64,000 nucleotides of DNA, taken from the NCBI GenBank assembly GCA_034003325.1, contig JAVEYW010000017.1, forward strand, positions 1 through 64,000, in the 5' to 3' direction. Positions 54,914-63,672 of the stretch are shown here, piece after piece (the first letter of the stretch is position 1; each line of letters begins with the position of its first letter). The position numbers and the translations under genes are program-made. The notes under the pieces are model-generated. The model was given only the letters and a program-made list of their open reading frames with translations, was not told where the DNA came from and searched no databases. This stretch comes from Desulfobacterales bacterium. GTDB lineage: Bacteria; Desulfobacterota; Desulfobacteria; Desulfobacterales; JAFDDL01.

Positions 54914-56212
54914 TTATGGCTGATAAAAGCCGAATGCTTTCGGCAGCCACAAGAAAGTGTCCGGCATGTAGGTAAGCATCAACAATACGCTGATTTGAAT
55001 GATCACAAAGGGAATGACGGCCTTGGATACATAGATCAGGCTTCGGTTGGCCATGGCGCCGGTGATGTAGAGGCTGACGCCCATGGGAGGGGTGCAGTAG
55101 CCGATCGCAAGGTTTACCGTCATAATCAGGCCAAAACGCATGGGGTCGACATGAAACGCATAGAGCATGGGTAAAAAGACCGGTCCCAAGATCAATGTGG
55201 CGGAAATGATATCCATAAACATGCCGACAATGAGCAGCAGAATATTCATGGCCAGCAGAAACATGAACGGCGACTGAATGCTGGACATAACGGCTTCGGT
55301 CAGGACGCCGGGAATGTTTTGCAGTGTCAGCAGCCGGCCGAAGCAGGTGGCGCCGGCCACGATGATCAACAAGGAAGCGGAGGTGACCGCTGAGCTGATC
55401 GTGACTTTTTTAACGGCGCTCAGTTTCATGGACCGATGAATGAAAAGCTCTACGATAAATGCATATACGCAGGCCACAACCGCAGCTTCATTGGCGGTAA
55501 AGGCACCCGAGAAAATGCCGCCGAAAATGATGACCGGCAGCATCAGTGACCAGAATCCCTCTTTTATAATGGTAAGAAGTTCTCGTGTGGTGGGGATGGG
55601 CTTGCGGACGAGATTGGTTTGTTTGCGGCAGATAACGTACGTGTAGATGCAGGTAAAGAGCATGATCAGAATGCCGGGTAAAAAGCCGGTCATAAAAAGC
55701 CCTTCCAGGGAAACATTGCTGATCATGCTGTAAAGAATCATACCGATGCTGGGCGGAATAATGACGCCGAGGTTGGGCGATGTGGTCATGAGTCCCAGCG
55801 TGTATTTTTCATCATAGCCGTTTTCCAGCAATGCCGGAATCATGAACCCGCCCAGGGCCACAACGGTAGCGACAGCGGAGCCCGAAATCGCGCCGAACAA
55901 CCCGCAGGCCAAAACGCCGGCCATGCCAAGTCCGCCCGGGAGCCAACTGACCAGGGCGTTGGCCACTTTGATGAGTTTTTCCACAATGGAGCCTGCGGTC
56001 ATGATATTACCGCATAAAATAAAAAAGAGCACCACCACCAGGGCAAAGGCATCGAGACTTCTAAACAGGGTTTGCGCCAGCAATAGAAGCGGCATGTCGG
56101 TGAAAAATAGAAAGCTTAACACTGCGGTAAAGAAAAGGCACATGAAGACCGGAACATAGGCGGCCATGCTTCCCAGAAGAATTAAAAGGATAATGAGATG
56201 ACTCATTTCCAT
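54914..56212 (-). CDS. dctM: TRAP transporter large permease (DctM)
   Basis: DctM is the large membrane subunit of a tripartite ATP-independent periplasmic transporter, carrying the ion-coupled transport path. About 12 hydrophobic segments are visible. Motifs include ALGGFMIPALLENGYDEKYTLGLMTTSPNLGVIIPPS and FMDIISATLILGPVFLPM, typical of the family. The ATG at 56212 has AAGGAG ten bases upstream. It is the last gene of the dctP-dctQ-dctM unit on the minus strand. Confidence 0.93.
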   Translation of the reverse strand: MEMSHLIILLILLGSMAAYVPVFMCLFFTAVLSFLFFTDMPLLLLAQTLFRSLDAFALVVVLFFILCGNIMTAGSIVEKLIKVANALVSWLPGGLGMAGVLACGLFGAISGSAVATVVALGGFMIPALLENGYDEKYTLGLMTTSPNLGVIIPPSIGMILYSMISNVSLEGLFMTGFLPGILIMLFTCIYTYVICRKQTNLVRKPIPTTRELLTIIKEGFWSLMLPVIIFGGIFSGAFTANEAAVVACVYAFIVELFIHRSMKLSAVKKVTISSAVTSASLLIIVAGATCFGRLLTLQNIPGVLTEAVMSSIQSPFMFLLAMNILLLIVGMFMDIISATLILGPVFLPMLYAFHVDPMRFGLIMTVNLAIGYCTPPMGVSLYITGAMANRSLIYVSKAVIPFVIIQISVLLMLTYMPDTFLWLPKAFGFYQP

Positions 56213-56294
56213 CAGCAACACACTCCTTTTTGCGGCTCAAACGGAGGCTGAACCGCCGGCCCTTTGTGCGAAGGCCGCTTGTCATTCGGCGCCA

Positions 56295-56807
56295 TCAAGA
56301 TACGGCGGTCGCCTTTTTTGAGGCCCTCAGTTCGCAAGAGTCCAGGTAAATAATGTGAATGGTGCGAACGAATATCAATACGCCCATCAGGGGGAGAAAA
56401 GCATACAAAATGACCAGTGGAATTTCCATAATGATGGTTTTTTGATGTGTCATGGCCTGCATCGCGGCCATTTTCCATCCGTAATAAATCATCATACCGG
56501 CGAAAATCAGCGTGGCCAGGTTGCTGAAGTAGGTTAAAGTGGTTTTCAGTTTTGGCGCCAGTTGGACCAGGGCGTCAATTTTAATCATGGAACGATTTTT
56601 AATCGCGCTGCTGCATCCGATAAGGGTGGTATAAATGATAACGAGCCGAACCAGTTCTTCGGACCATGCCAGAGAGTAGTTAAACGCGTACCGCAGCACC
56701 ACGTTAAAAAACATGGCGATCAGCGCGATGATGACGGTCAAAAAGAGGGTCCAGTCCTCAAAAAAAGTCAATCCTTTGTCTAAAAAAGCCAAAATCTTTC
56801 CGAACAT
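56295..56807 (-). CDS. dctQ: TRAP transporter small permease (DctQ)
   Basis: The small membrane subunit (170 residues) has four hydrophobic segments and the family signature YAFNYSLAWSEELVRLVIIYTTLIGCSSAI (about residues 46-75, of which the WSEELVR part is diagnostic). It lies between dctP and dctM, 82 bases before dctM. It recruits the binding-protein complex to the large permease. Confidence 0.9.
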   Translation of the reverse strand: MFGKILAFLDKGLTFFEDWTLFLTVIIALIAMFFNVVLRYAFNYSLAWSEELVRLVIIYTTLIGCSSAIKNRSMIKIDALVQLAPKLKTTLTYFSNLATLIFAGMMIYYGWKMAAMQAMTHQKTIIMEIPLVILYAFLPLMGVLIFVRTIHIIYLDSCELRASKKATAVS

Positions 56808-56954
56808 TACCCGCTTTCCTTTTTTGATGCCGCAGGGTCATGGAGAGCGCACCAAGTGCGCCCCCCACGGGGGTTAGTAACCCCTTAAGCCGACATAACC
56901 AGACAATAACATACTTGTTTGTATTTGAGCGATGATAACATTATTAGCTTTAAA

Positions 56955-56999
56955 GCTTCCCAGCTTCAAGCTATTGGCATGCGGCGCAGCCGGATCAGG
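56955..56999 (+). repeat. Possible degenerate 3' part of the multi-hairpin repeat
   Basis: The stretch GCTTCCCAGC...GCGCAGCCGGATCAGG resembles the tail of the four full copies (CCAGCATCCGGCTTTGCCGGATTAGG). It overlaps the end of dctP, including its stop codon. It is too diverged to be sure it is a relic. Confidence 0.3.
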
Positions 57000-58077
57000 G
57001 TTTATACCCGATATAGTCCTGTACTTCTTTCAGAAAATCCGACGGCTTATAGGTATCGTTGTCATTGAGCGCATTGATTTCAGCGGCATATTGCTGGTGT
57101 GCGGCATCGCCTTGCTTTTTCAGGCGCGCCATTTCTTCCTCTGGCAGTTGAAAAAATTCTATGCCGGCAGCTTTGGCTTTGGTGATTTCTTCGTTTTCCT
57201 GTGTCACGGTTTCTTTTCGAATCTGTGCGCAGACATCTTTTACGACGGCTTTAAACGTGGTTTGCAGATCCGCCGGCAGGGAATTAAGCCATTCCTTGTT
57301 GAAAATCCAGATAAAAAGCCCTTGCGCATAGTTGATCTGCGTGAAGTATTTGGCGACCTCGAATTTTTTGGTAATATTACACACCGTCGGGGTATGGTCG
57401 AGACCGGTGATAACCCCTTGTTTTAACGCAACCGGTACATCCGGCCACGGCATAACCACGGGGTTAAAGCCCCATTGCTGATATAGAAGCTTGTTGACGG
57501 CTGCTTCAGCGATCCGAAATTTAACCTTCTTGGCGTCCTCGATGGTTTTAACCGGCGTGGTGGTGGCCCATCCATAATTGCCGTAACCGGTGATATCGAG
57601 GCCGGTGATCCCTTGATGATCCATTGCCATCATGAAATGGTCGAACAGCTTTCCGCCGGCAATGAATTTATCCAGCTTATCAAAGGAGTCGACTAAAAAG
57701 GGGAGATTGATCAACCCGAAGCGTGGTCCCAGGTTGGTGGCGGCAACAGAGCTGCACCCCATGCCCTGAATGGCGCCCATCTGCAGCTGGTTGAGCACTT
57801 CCACCTCGCCGCCGAGCATGGAAAACGGCTTAAAGTCGAGATAGATTTGACCGTTGGTGCGTTTCCATAGCTCATCGCGTATGGCAAAGCCGGCATAAAC
57901 ACCTTTGATAACCGGGTGGGACACATTGGAAACGATGCAACGGTATTTGGCTCCGGATGGATCAAAACTCGGTTTCCACGCATCCAATGACGGGGGGGCT
58001 GCGGCGAAAGAAATTCCGCTAAGCAAGAGGCTAAAAAGGCAACATAGGGCTACAATCGAAAGTCGTTTCCTATTCAT
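56995..58077 (-). CDS. dctP: TRAP transporter solute-binding protein (DctP)
   Basis: The periplasmic binding protein (360 residues) starts at an ATG preceded by AAGGAG, with a signal peptide (MNRKRLSIVALCCLFSLLL, cleaved near SFA-AAP). The body has the DctP family core, with FKPFSMLGGEVEVLNQLQMGAIQ and VKTIEDAKKVKFRIAEA. The ligand is an organic acid or similar compound; the sequence does not say which. A 265-base gap separates it from the upstream regulator genes. Confidence 0.92.
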   Translation of the reverse strand: MNRKRLSIVALCCLFSLLLSGISFAAAPPSLDAWKPSFDPSGAKYRCIVSNVSHPVIKGVYAGFAIRDELWKRTNGQIYLDFKPFSMLGGEVEVLNQLQMGAIQGMGCSSVAATNLGPRFGLINLPFLVDSFDKLDKFIAGGKLFDHFMMAMDHQGITGLDITGYGNYGWATTTPVKTIEDAKKVKFRIAEAAVNKLLYQQWGFNPVVMPWPDVPVALKQGVITGLDHTPTVCNITKKFEVAKYFTQINYAQGLFIWIFNKEWLNSLPADLQTTFKAVVKDVCAQIRKETVTQENEEITKAKAAGIEFFQLPEEEMARLKKQGDAAHQQYAAEINALNDNDTYKPSDFLKEVQDYIGYKP

Positions 58078-58342
58078 CGTCTTCTCCTTACATTGAGTTG
58101 AACATATGGTTGGTGTTGATATGCTCGTGCGGCTGGCCATATAGGCCACAATGCGGTCACCTTATACAAAAACCGGCAATATAGCAACCGCTTTTAAGCG
58201 GTCAAAGGACTGTCGGGCGATATTGTATCCATAATGATTAAAGCGAGTTGAATTGAATGAAAGGTTTTAATGGCGGCTGATAACGGGCACTATCCCCTGA
58301 TCTTTTTATGGGAATTGCGTGCGTTCTGCGTTGCGGGGTGGC

Positions 58343-59698
58343 TCAGGATCTTCTGTAATCCGCCGGGGTCAGGTTGTGCTTTTTGAAAAGCTCATAAAGA
58401 TCGGCCCTGAATTTTCCGGAAATTTCAGCAGCCCTGCTCATATTTCCCTCGGCTTTCTCAATCAGTTGAAGCAAATAGTTTTTTTCAAAGTTGGCTTTGG
58501 CCATTTTATAAGGCTGAATTTCGCTGGGTTTGATGTTGCGGGACTGAAGCATAAACTCTTCGGTAATGACTTCCCTTGTGGTCATGGCGACCGCACTCTC
58601 TATTGAATTTTCCAACTCCCGTACGTTTCCTGGCCAGTCGTATTGAATCATTTTTTGCAGCGCGGAAGGGGACATTCCCTTAATTTTCTTGGGTCCGTTT
58701 CCGGTGAATTTTTTTAAAAAGAAATCACATAACAGCGGAATATCTTCTTTCCGTTCCCTGAGCGGCGGCAGGTGGATCACAATGACATGAATCCGGTAGA
58801 AAAGATCTTCTCGGAAAAGCCCCTTCCGAACGGCTTCCTCAAGATTTCTGTTGGAGGAGGCGATCAGGCGCACATTGAGTTTAAAGGGAAGCGTGCTTCC
58901 CACCGGCAATACTTCTTTTTCCTGAATGACCCGCAGCAGCTTGGGTTGCATGGACAAAGGCATTTCCGATATCTCATCCATGAAAAAGGTGCCGTCCTGC
59001 GCCCGGGCAAACAACCCTTGCTTGCTGCCGACCGCACCGGTAAACGCGCCTTTTTCGTAACCGAACAGTTCGCTTTCCAGAAGTGTTTCGGGAATGGCGG
59101 CGCAATTGACCGCTACAAAGCGTTTATCCTTTCTGGGCCCGGCCACATGCAGGGCTTTGGCGATCAATTCCTTGCCGGTTCCGCTTTCTCCCTCGATATA
59201 AACCGTTGAATCCGATTGAGCAGCCAGGGCCACTTTTTCCAGCACGCGCTGCATTTTTTCACTTCGACCGATGATATTGTCAAATCCGTAACGCTGCCCG
59301 ATAAGGTTGCGAAGCCGGTCGATTTCCCGGCTCAATTCGTTTTTTTCAAGGCAATCTTTTATTTTTCCGTGTAACTCCTGATAATCAAACGGCTTGGTAA
59401 TATAACTGGTTGCCCCTTTTTTCATGGCATCCACGGCGCTATCGATACTGCCGTGAGCCGTGAGGATGATGACGGGCAATGCCGGACTAAGTTGGTGAAG
59501 TGCTTCCATAAGTGCAATTCCGTCTGTTTTGCCCAGTTTTAGATCCACCAGCGCCATATCATAAGACGCGTCCTCGGCCTGCTTGAGCGCCTGCTTGGCT
59601 TGCATGGCCGTGTCCACTTCATAGCCATCGGCTTCCAATCGCAATTTGATGACCTTAAGAATATTGATGTCATCATCAACCACAAGTATCTTGTTCAT
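58343..59698 (-). CDS. Sigma-54-dependent response regulator (NtrC/GlrR type)
   Basis: The 451 residues hold a receiver domain with phospho-acceptor Asp52 (MALVDLKLGKTDG), an AAA+ domain with the Walker A GESGTGKELIAKAL, the sigma-54-contacting GAFTGA (~221-226) and the GLFREDLFYRIHV motif, and a Fis-type HTH at the C-terminus. It activates sigma-54 promoters after phosphorylation. With the lipoprotein and kinase genes just upstream it forms the QseE-QseG-QseF (GlrK-QseG-GlrR) order. Targets may be the TRAP operon, or the sigma-54 promoter at 62514; both are inference. Confidence 0.93.
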   Translation of the reverse strand: MNKILVVDDDINILKVIKLRLEADGYEVDTAMQAKQALKQAEDASYDMALVDLKLGKTDGIALMEALHQLSPALPVIILTAHGSIDSAVDAMKKGATSYITKPFDYQELHGKIKDCLEKNELSREIDRLRNLIGQRYGFDNIIGRSEKMQRVLEKVALAAQSDSTVYIEGESGTGKELIAKALHVAGPRKDKRFVAVNCAAIPETLLESELFGYEKGAFTGAVGSKQGLFARAQDGTFFMDEISEMPLSMQPKLLRVIQEKEVLPVGSTLPFKLNVRLIASSNRNLEEAVRKGLFREDLFYRIHVIVIHLPPLRERKEDIPLLCDFFLKKFTGNGPKKIKGMSPSALQKMIQYDWPGNVRELENSIESAVAMTTREVITEEFMLQSRNIKPSEIQPYKMAKANFEKNYLLQLIEKAEGNMSRAAEISGKFRADLYELFKKHNLTPADYRRS

Positions 59699-59826
59699 CT
59701 TTTTTTCCCCTACACCCGGCTTTGCCGGAAGTTTTTAGCCAGTAGCCATCCGCTTGCGGCGCATGGCTTGTTTTGCGAACTGTCTAGGATTATGCGGGTG
59801 CCTCGCAGACCTCTTTGACAATAGGG

Positions 59827-60429
59827 TTAATGTTCGGCCGACTCCCGTTTTCTTTCTTCAATTCCCAGATCGACTTGTTTAAGCTCCTCAATCTGGTTTT
59901 CAAGGAGGCGGATCTTCGCTTTCAGGTTGCTTATCCGCGTTTTGAGAGTGTTATTATTGTGCGTGAGCCGCCTCAGGGTGTCTTGATTGTTCTGCGCCTC
60001 GGTTTTCAGCGCCTGGATCGCTATATTCTGTTGTTCAAGCGCTTCGAGCGTAATGAGCCATGTCTCGGCCTCGGCGCTTAGTCGGCTGTCGGGGAAGCGG
60101 TCTCTCAGTTTTTTAAAACAGTCGGTTGCTTTTATATTGTTTTTATTCGGATTTTTTGAATGAAGGTGGAACAGGCTTCTTTGATAAAGCGCCTGGTCGC
60201 CGATCATTTCGGAATAGCGCTGTAATGCGATTTCATTTTTTTTAAAAGCGTGTTCAAAATCACCCCGGACCGCATCTTCAGCAGCTCTTGAAAGAAAGGC
60301 GTGAGCCCGTTCTTGGGGGGTATCGGAAGGATCGGAATGAGCGCATCCGAAAAAACCGATCAGAATGATCACGCTGCAGGTAACGTAAAGAAAAAGGTGC
60401 TCCATTTTTCGGGCTCGCTTTCGGCCCAT
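59827..60429 (-). CDS. QseG-like outer-membrane lipoprotein with coiled coil
   Basis: The 200-residue protein begins with a signal peptide and lipobox ending at Cys29 (IGFFGC), so it should be a lipoprotein. A TPR-like helical part (SRAAEDAVRGDFEHAFKKNEIALQRYSE) is followed by a long coiled coil (~residues 130-185). Its place between the kinase and the sigma-54 regulator is exactly that of QseG, which senses envelope state through QseE in enterics; sequence identity to QseG cannot be judged here. The ATG at 60429 has GGAGG seven bases upstream. It overlaps the kinase gene by 61 bases. Confidence 0.8.
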   Translation of the reverse strand: MGRKRARKMEHLFLYVTCSVIILIGFFGCAHSDPSDTPQERAHAFLSRAAEDAVRGDFEHAFKKNEIALQRYSEMIGDQALYQRSLFHLHSKNPNKNNIKATDCFKKLRDRFPDSRLSAEAETWLITLEALEQQNIAIQALKTEAQNNQDTLRRLTHNNNTLKTRISNLKAKIRLLENQIEELKQVDLGIEERKRESAEH

Positions 60430-61826
60430 ATTTTACCTCCATGAGCGGACACAATATGCTTGGCAATCGAAAGGCCCAGACCTGTTCCCCGGCCGGTTTC
60501 CCTGCCATTTTCTATGCGGTGAAATTTGTCGAATATTTTTTCCAAATGGGCCTGTGCCATGCCGGCACCGGTATCCGAGACGGCTACCTTGATAAAGTCC
60601 CCGGCGTCGTTTTGCGCGTCGGCGCGGATCATAATCGAATCCCCGGCTGAAGTAAATTTCAAAGCATTTCCCAATAAATTTTCCAGGACCTGATCGATCC
60701 GCTGCGAGTCAATGGAAACATAGGGCAGGGTATCCGGAATGCAATGGCTTAGGGTGACCCCTTTGCGCTGGGCGATGGGCGTCAGCTTTGTGATCATTTG
60801 CTGGGCCAGTGTTTTAAAACAACAAGCTGTGAAATGGTACACCATCATGTTCCCTTCCATTCGTGAAAGATCCAGAATTCGATTGACCGAGGCGATCAGC
60901 CGCTCGCATTCCTGCTTGGTGATAGACAGGAGTTCCTGCTGCTTTTCGGGATGCTCGGCATAGGTGCCCTCCAGCAGCATGCTCGAGGCCTCCCGGATGG
61001 CGGTAAGCGGCGTCCGCAACTCATGAGAAACATGGCTGATGAAATCTATTTTCATCTCATCGAGCTCTTGTAATCGAAGGCACATGCGATTGAAGTCGTC
61101 CGCCAACTCCTTGATTTCCGGTGGAGAAGAAATATGGGTAATGGGTACAAAGCGGCCCTTGGCAATCTCTTTGGTGTGCTGCTGAAGCCGTAAAATAGAG
61201 CGATTGATAATGCGGGTATTCAAAAAAGCGATCAGTGCCCCCAGCACAACCACAAGACCGGCGGACAGAGCGGTTGTTCTAAGCACCTGGTCGCTGATCC
61301 GGCCCGACTGTTGAATCTTTTCATTGCGACTGCGCCTTGATAATTTTATTAATTGCCTTATCGTCTGATCAATTTCATTCGTGATGCGATCTTTTTGTAA
61401 ACTTGTTTCCCCGGTCGAGACGTTCGATGACGGGGTTTCTATCTGCCTTGCTTCCACGTCAAAAACAGAAAGGTAGCGTATGTACAACTCAAGTGTTTTA
61501 GAGAACAGGGCCAGTTTATCCGGGTCGGTCATCAGGGGGCGAAGCGTTTCATGGTTGGCAAGAAAAAAGTCTTTTATTTTCCAGAATTCATCATGAAAAT
61601 CTTTATCCTGAGCAATGAAATATTTTTTTTCAATGCCGACCTGGGAGATAAGGGTTTCCAATAAAAGCTCCGATATTCGGATGGCCGTGCCGTCAACCGA
61701 ATCGATTGCCCGCGTGAGCCGATTCAAATGGTTCAATTTTAATGTAACGAACCCCCCCATAAATATGACCACCATCATGATGGCCAGATAGCCGATCGTT
61801 AGTCGCTTGAGAATGGTCCATTTCAT
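60369..61826 (-). CDS. Sensor histidine kinase (GlrK/QseE type)
   Basis: The 485-residue membrane kinase has two hydrophobic segments (~residues 8-28 and ~185-203) that bracket a periplasmic domain of ~155 residues. A HAMP linker follows, then HisKA with phospho-His268 (ISHVSHELRTPLTA) and the ATPase motifs NLLGNALKF, DTGAGM and GRGTGLGLSIAKHIV. The large helical sensor part suggests envelope sensing. It is the first gene of the unit HK-lipoprotein-regulator and overlaps the lipoprotein gene by 61 bases. Confidence 0.93.
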   Translation of the reverse strand: MKWTILKRLTIGYLAIMMVVIFMGGFVTLKLNHLNRLTRAIDSVDGTAIRISELLLETLISQVGIEKKYFIAQDKDFHDEFWKIKDFFLANHETLRPLMTDPDKLALFSKTLELYIRYLSVFDVEARQIETPSSNVSTGETSLQKDRITNEIDQTIRQLIKLSRRSRNEKIQQSGRISDQVLRTTALSAGLVVVLGALIAFLNTRIINRSILRLQQHTKEIAKGRFVPITHISSPPEIKELADDFNRMCLRLQELDEMKIDFISHVSHELRTPLTAIREASSMLLEGTYAEHPEKQQELLSITKQECERLIASVNRILDLSRMEGNMMVYHFTACCFKTLAQQMITKLTPIAQRKGVTLSHCIPDTLPYVSIDSQRIDQVLENLLGNALKFTSAGDSIMIRADAQNDAGDFIKVAVSDTGAGMAQAHLEKIFDKFHRIENGRETGRGTGLGLSIAKHIVSAHGGKIWAESEPEKWSTFFFTLPAA

Positions 61827-62513
61827 AGAGGCGCCTTTTAAAAAAAGGTTGTGCTTTTCAGGAAAATGAATCTGACATAGGGGGACGCTTCCGTCAAGTC
61901 GTGGGTGCCCGGGGAAAAACGCATCGTCGCTCCTTGGGAGCCCTCTTGTCGGTGCGTCGTTAATTTTTTATTCAATCTGCTTGATTAATTCTTCAAAACA
62001 CACTACGAAGCGCTTACGAGCATTATGGATTGCCATCTGCCTCTCATTATAGTGCTGTGAATGGCTTGTTAGTACACAAGCCGTCAAATTTGTGGCGACG
62101 CCGTCAATGGAACCTGGTTCGTGACACTACCTTTTTTGCCCGATATATATAACGATAACATTTCCTATCCCTTGTTATTTTTTGCTTTTCGCTTTTCAGT
62201 GCGGTCGTCTGCAGGGGGTACGGTTGATGATTAAATGCGATCAAGGTGGCGTATTATCTGTATGAAGTTTCATTCATTGATTATTTATCGATATGAAAAT
62301 TTTCAATAACAGCCTGATAAATAAGATATATAAAGTGTATAATATTCCATACATCAAGGCTTTTTGCGGAACCGAATGGCCTTAACTTGAATAATTTTTC
62401 CTTCGGCGCGCATGCCCGACAATTTTTGTTTAATGATAACAATATTGGATAATTAAGTTTTTCACTACCTTTTTTGTGGATAAAAAAAGAAAGCAGCGGA
62501 TGAGGGGCCGCTC
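61827..62513. other. Long AT-rich gap between the kinase and the sigma-54 promoter
   Basis: Of these 687 bases I can support only regulatory features: a 12-bp palindrome TGAAAATTTTCA (62294-62305) enclosed by the arms ATTTATC (62283-62289) and GATAAAT (62316-62322), about 200 bases before the sigma-54 box. No open frame with a good ribosome-binding site is visible. I do not see a TGTC-N10-GACA site of the enterobacterial GlrR type. Confidence 0.45.
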
Positions 62514-62530
62514 TTGGTATGTAACTTGCT
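62514..62530 (+). promoter_or_regulatory. Sigma-54 (RpoN) promoter, -24/-12
   Basis: The sequence TTGGTATGTAACTTGCT has the GG and GC dinucleotides at the canonical spacing of ten bases and full TTGC in the -12 box; two Cs of the consensus TTGGCACGNNNNTTGCT are Ts. Transcription should start near 62541. It faces the FeeM-like gene and is divergent from the kinase-lipoprotein-regulator genes, whose regulator is a sigma-54 activator. Confidence 0.65.
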
Positions 62531-62540
62531 TGAGAACCCT

Positions 62541-62615
62541 ACTGACCGGCGTTGGTAAATAATGTCATGCGGCATCTGATATGCGGAAGGTTCAACTTTT
62601 ACCGGGTCTTTTTTT
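62541..62615 (+). ncRNA. Possible short sigma-54-driven RNA or leader attenuator
   Basis: From the predicted start, GACC (62544-62547) can pair with GGTC (62605-62608) and TGGTAAA (62553-62559) with TTTACCG (62598-62604), giving about 11 pairs with one bulge. Seven Us (62609-62615) follow at once. This would make a ~75-base terminated RNA, or a leader attenuator before the FeeM-like gene 55 bases later. The stem is interrupted and the loop large, so it is a candidate only. Confidence 0.35.
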
Positions 62616-62669
62616 GAGCTATGAACGTATGGGGAAAAACCGTGTTGGACATCTTCAATCATTATAAGG

Positions 62670-63650
62670 ATGTATCGTAAGCTTATGAAACGAAAATTTG
62701 AAGTACCAGCCGTCAGGACAAAAGACCAGCTGTTCGCCGAAAAACTGAGAAATAAAATTAAAATTGATATTGAGGATGCTGCTGCTTACCAATTTAAAAT
62801 AGCCGACAAAAAGGAAGAGCTAGAATGTGCCAGCAGATTGGTGCATGATAAATATGTTCGAAAAGGATACATGACGCCGACCGAAAGCGGGCTGCGATTG
62901 AGCCTGCGAAACGCATTGCCTGAAACGACAACTTTCATAGGGGTAAAAAATCAAGTTGTGGCCAGCACGCTGACCCTTTTCCAGGACAGTGAAATGGGGC
63001 TTCCCATGGATGCTATTTATAAGCCGGAGCTGGATCAGTTACGCAGCCAGGGTCGCAAAATCGCTGAAGTCGGCTCCCTTGCTTCACATATTTGCGTGGC
63101 CAAATCAGATCAAACCGTCTTGATGCACGGAAACAAGATCATGCATTCCTATAGTCGTGATTATTTGGGCGTGGATGATCTTGTCGTTGCCATTAATCCG
63201 AAACACCAATGGTTTTACCAGCATATATTGCTTTTTGAGCAGATTGGGGAGTTAAAGGCTTATGATTATGTGAAAAAAGCACCTGCCGTGGCGTACCGGT
63301 TAAATTTAAACATGGCGGAGTATCATTATAAAGCAGCTTATGAAGATAAGCCGCCCGAAAAAAATCTTTACCGGTTTTTTTATGTGGATAAAAGCCCTTC
63401 TATTCGATTCCCTGCGGAAAACCAATGCCTGTGTTTTTGGAATAAAGAGCGAATCAAGTATTTTTTCGAGGAAAAAACCTGTTTGCTGGCGGAGGCTGAT
63501 AAAGAGGCGATCGAATGTTTGGAAAAAAAATATAAAAACTTGGAAAAAACTTATTATATGAAGCTGCCAGAGCCGCCGGCCTATCCCGCCACTGCTGCCG
63601 ATTTGCTTTATCCCGATTTTCACCGTTTAAATTATTTGCCCGCCGCTTGA
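62670..63650 (+). CDS. FeeM-like N-acyl amino acid synthase (GNAT fold)
   Basis: The 326-residue protein resembles the FeeM-type N-acyl amino acid synthases, relatives of acyl-homoserine-lactone synthases that move an acyl chain from acyl carrier protein to an amino acid. Diagnostic parts are KYVRKGYMTPTESGLR (~residues 65-80), EVGSLASHICVAK (acyl-transferase core, ~132-144) and the VDDLVVAINPKHQWFYQHILLFE stretch (~171-193; split here, positions rather than full motif matter). The product could be a signal or membrane lipid, unproven here. Start may also be the ATG at 62685. A sigma-54 promoter lies 140 bases upstream. Confidence 0.75.
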   Translation: MYRKLMKRKFEVPAVRTKDQLFAEKLRNKIKIDIEDAAAYQFKIADKKEELECASRLVHDKYVRKGYMTPTESGLRLSLRNALPETTTFIGVKNQVVASTLTLFQDSEMGLPMDAIYKPELDQLRSQGRKIAEVGSLASHICVAKSDQTVLMHGNKIMHSYSRDYLGVDDLVVAINPKHQWFYQHILLFEQIGELKAYDYVKKAPAVAYRLNLNMAEYHYKAAYEDKPPEKNLYRFFYVDKSPSIRFPAENQCLCFWNKERIKYFFEEKTCLLAEADKEAIECLEKKYKNLEKTYYMKLPEPPAYPATAADLLYPDFHRLNYLPAA

Positions 63651-63672
63651 CGCGGGAATATCAAAAATACCG

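Noticed and set aside
58176..58192. Sigma-54 box upstream of dctP
   Set aside because: Only GG and TTGC match; the -24 element is otherwise poor, so I kept it as a remark rather than a feature.
62465..62662. Minus-strand open frame of 65 codons across the sigma-54 promoter region
   Set aside because: No ribosome-binding site or recognisable motif; the region is better explained by promoter and leader signals.
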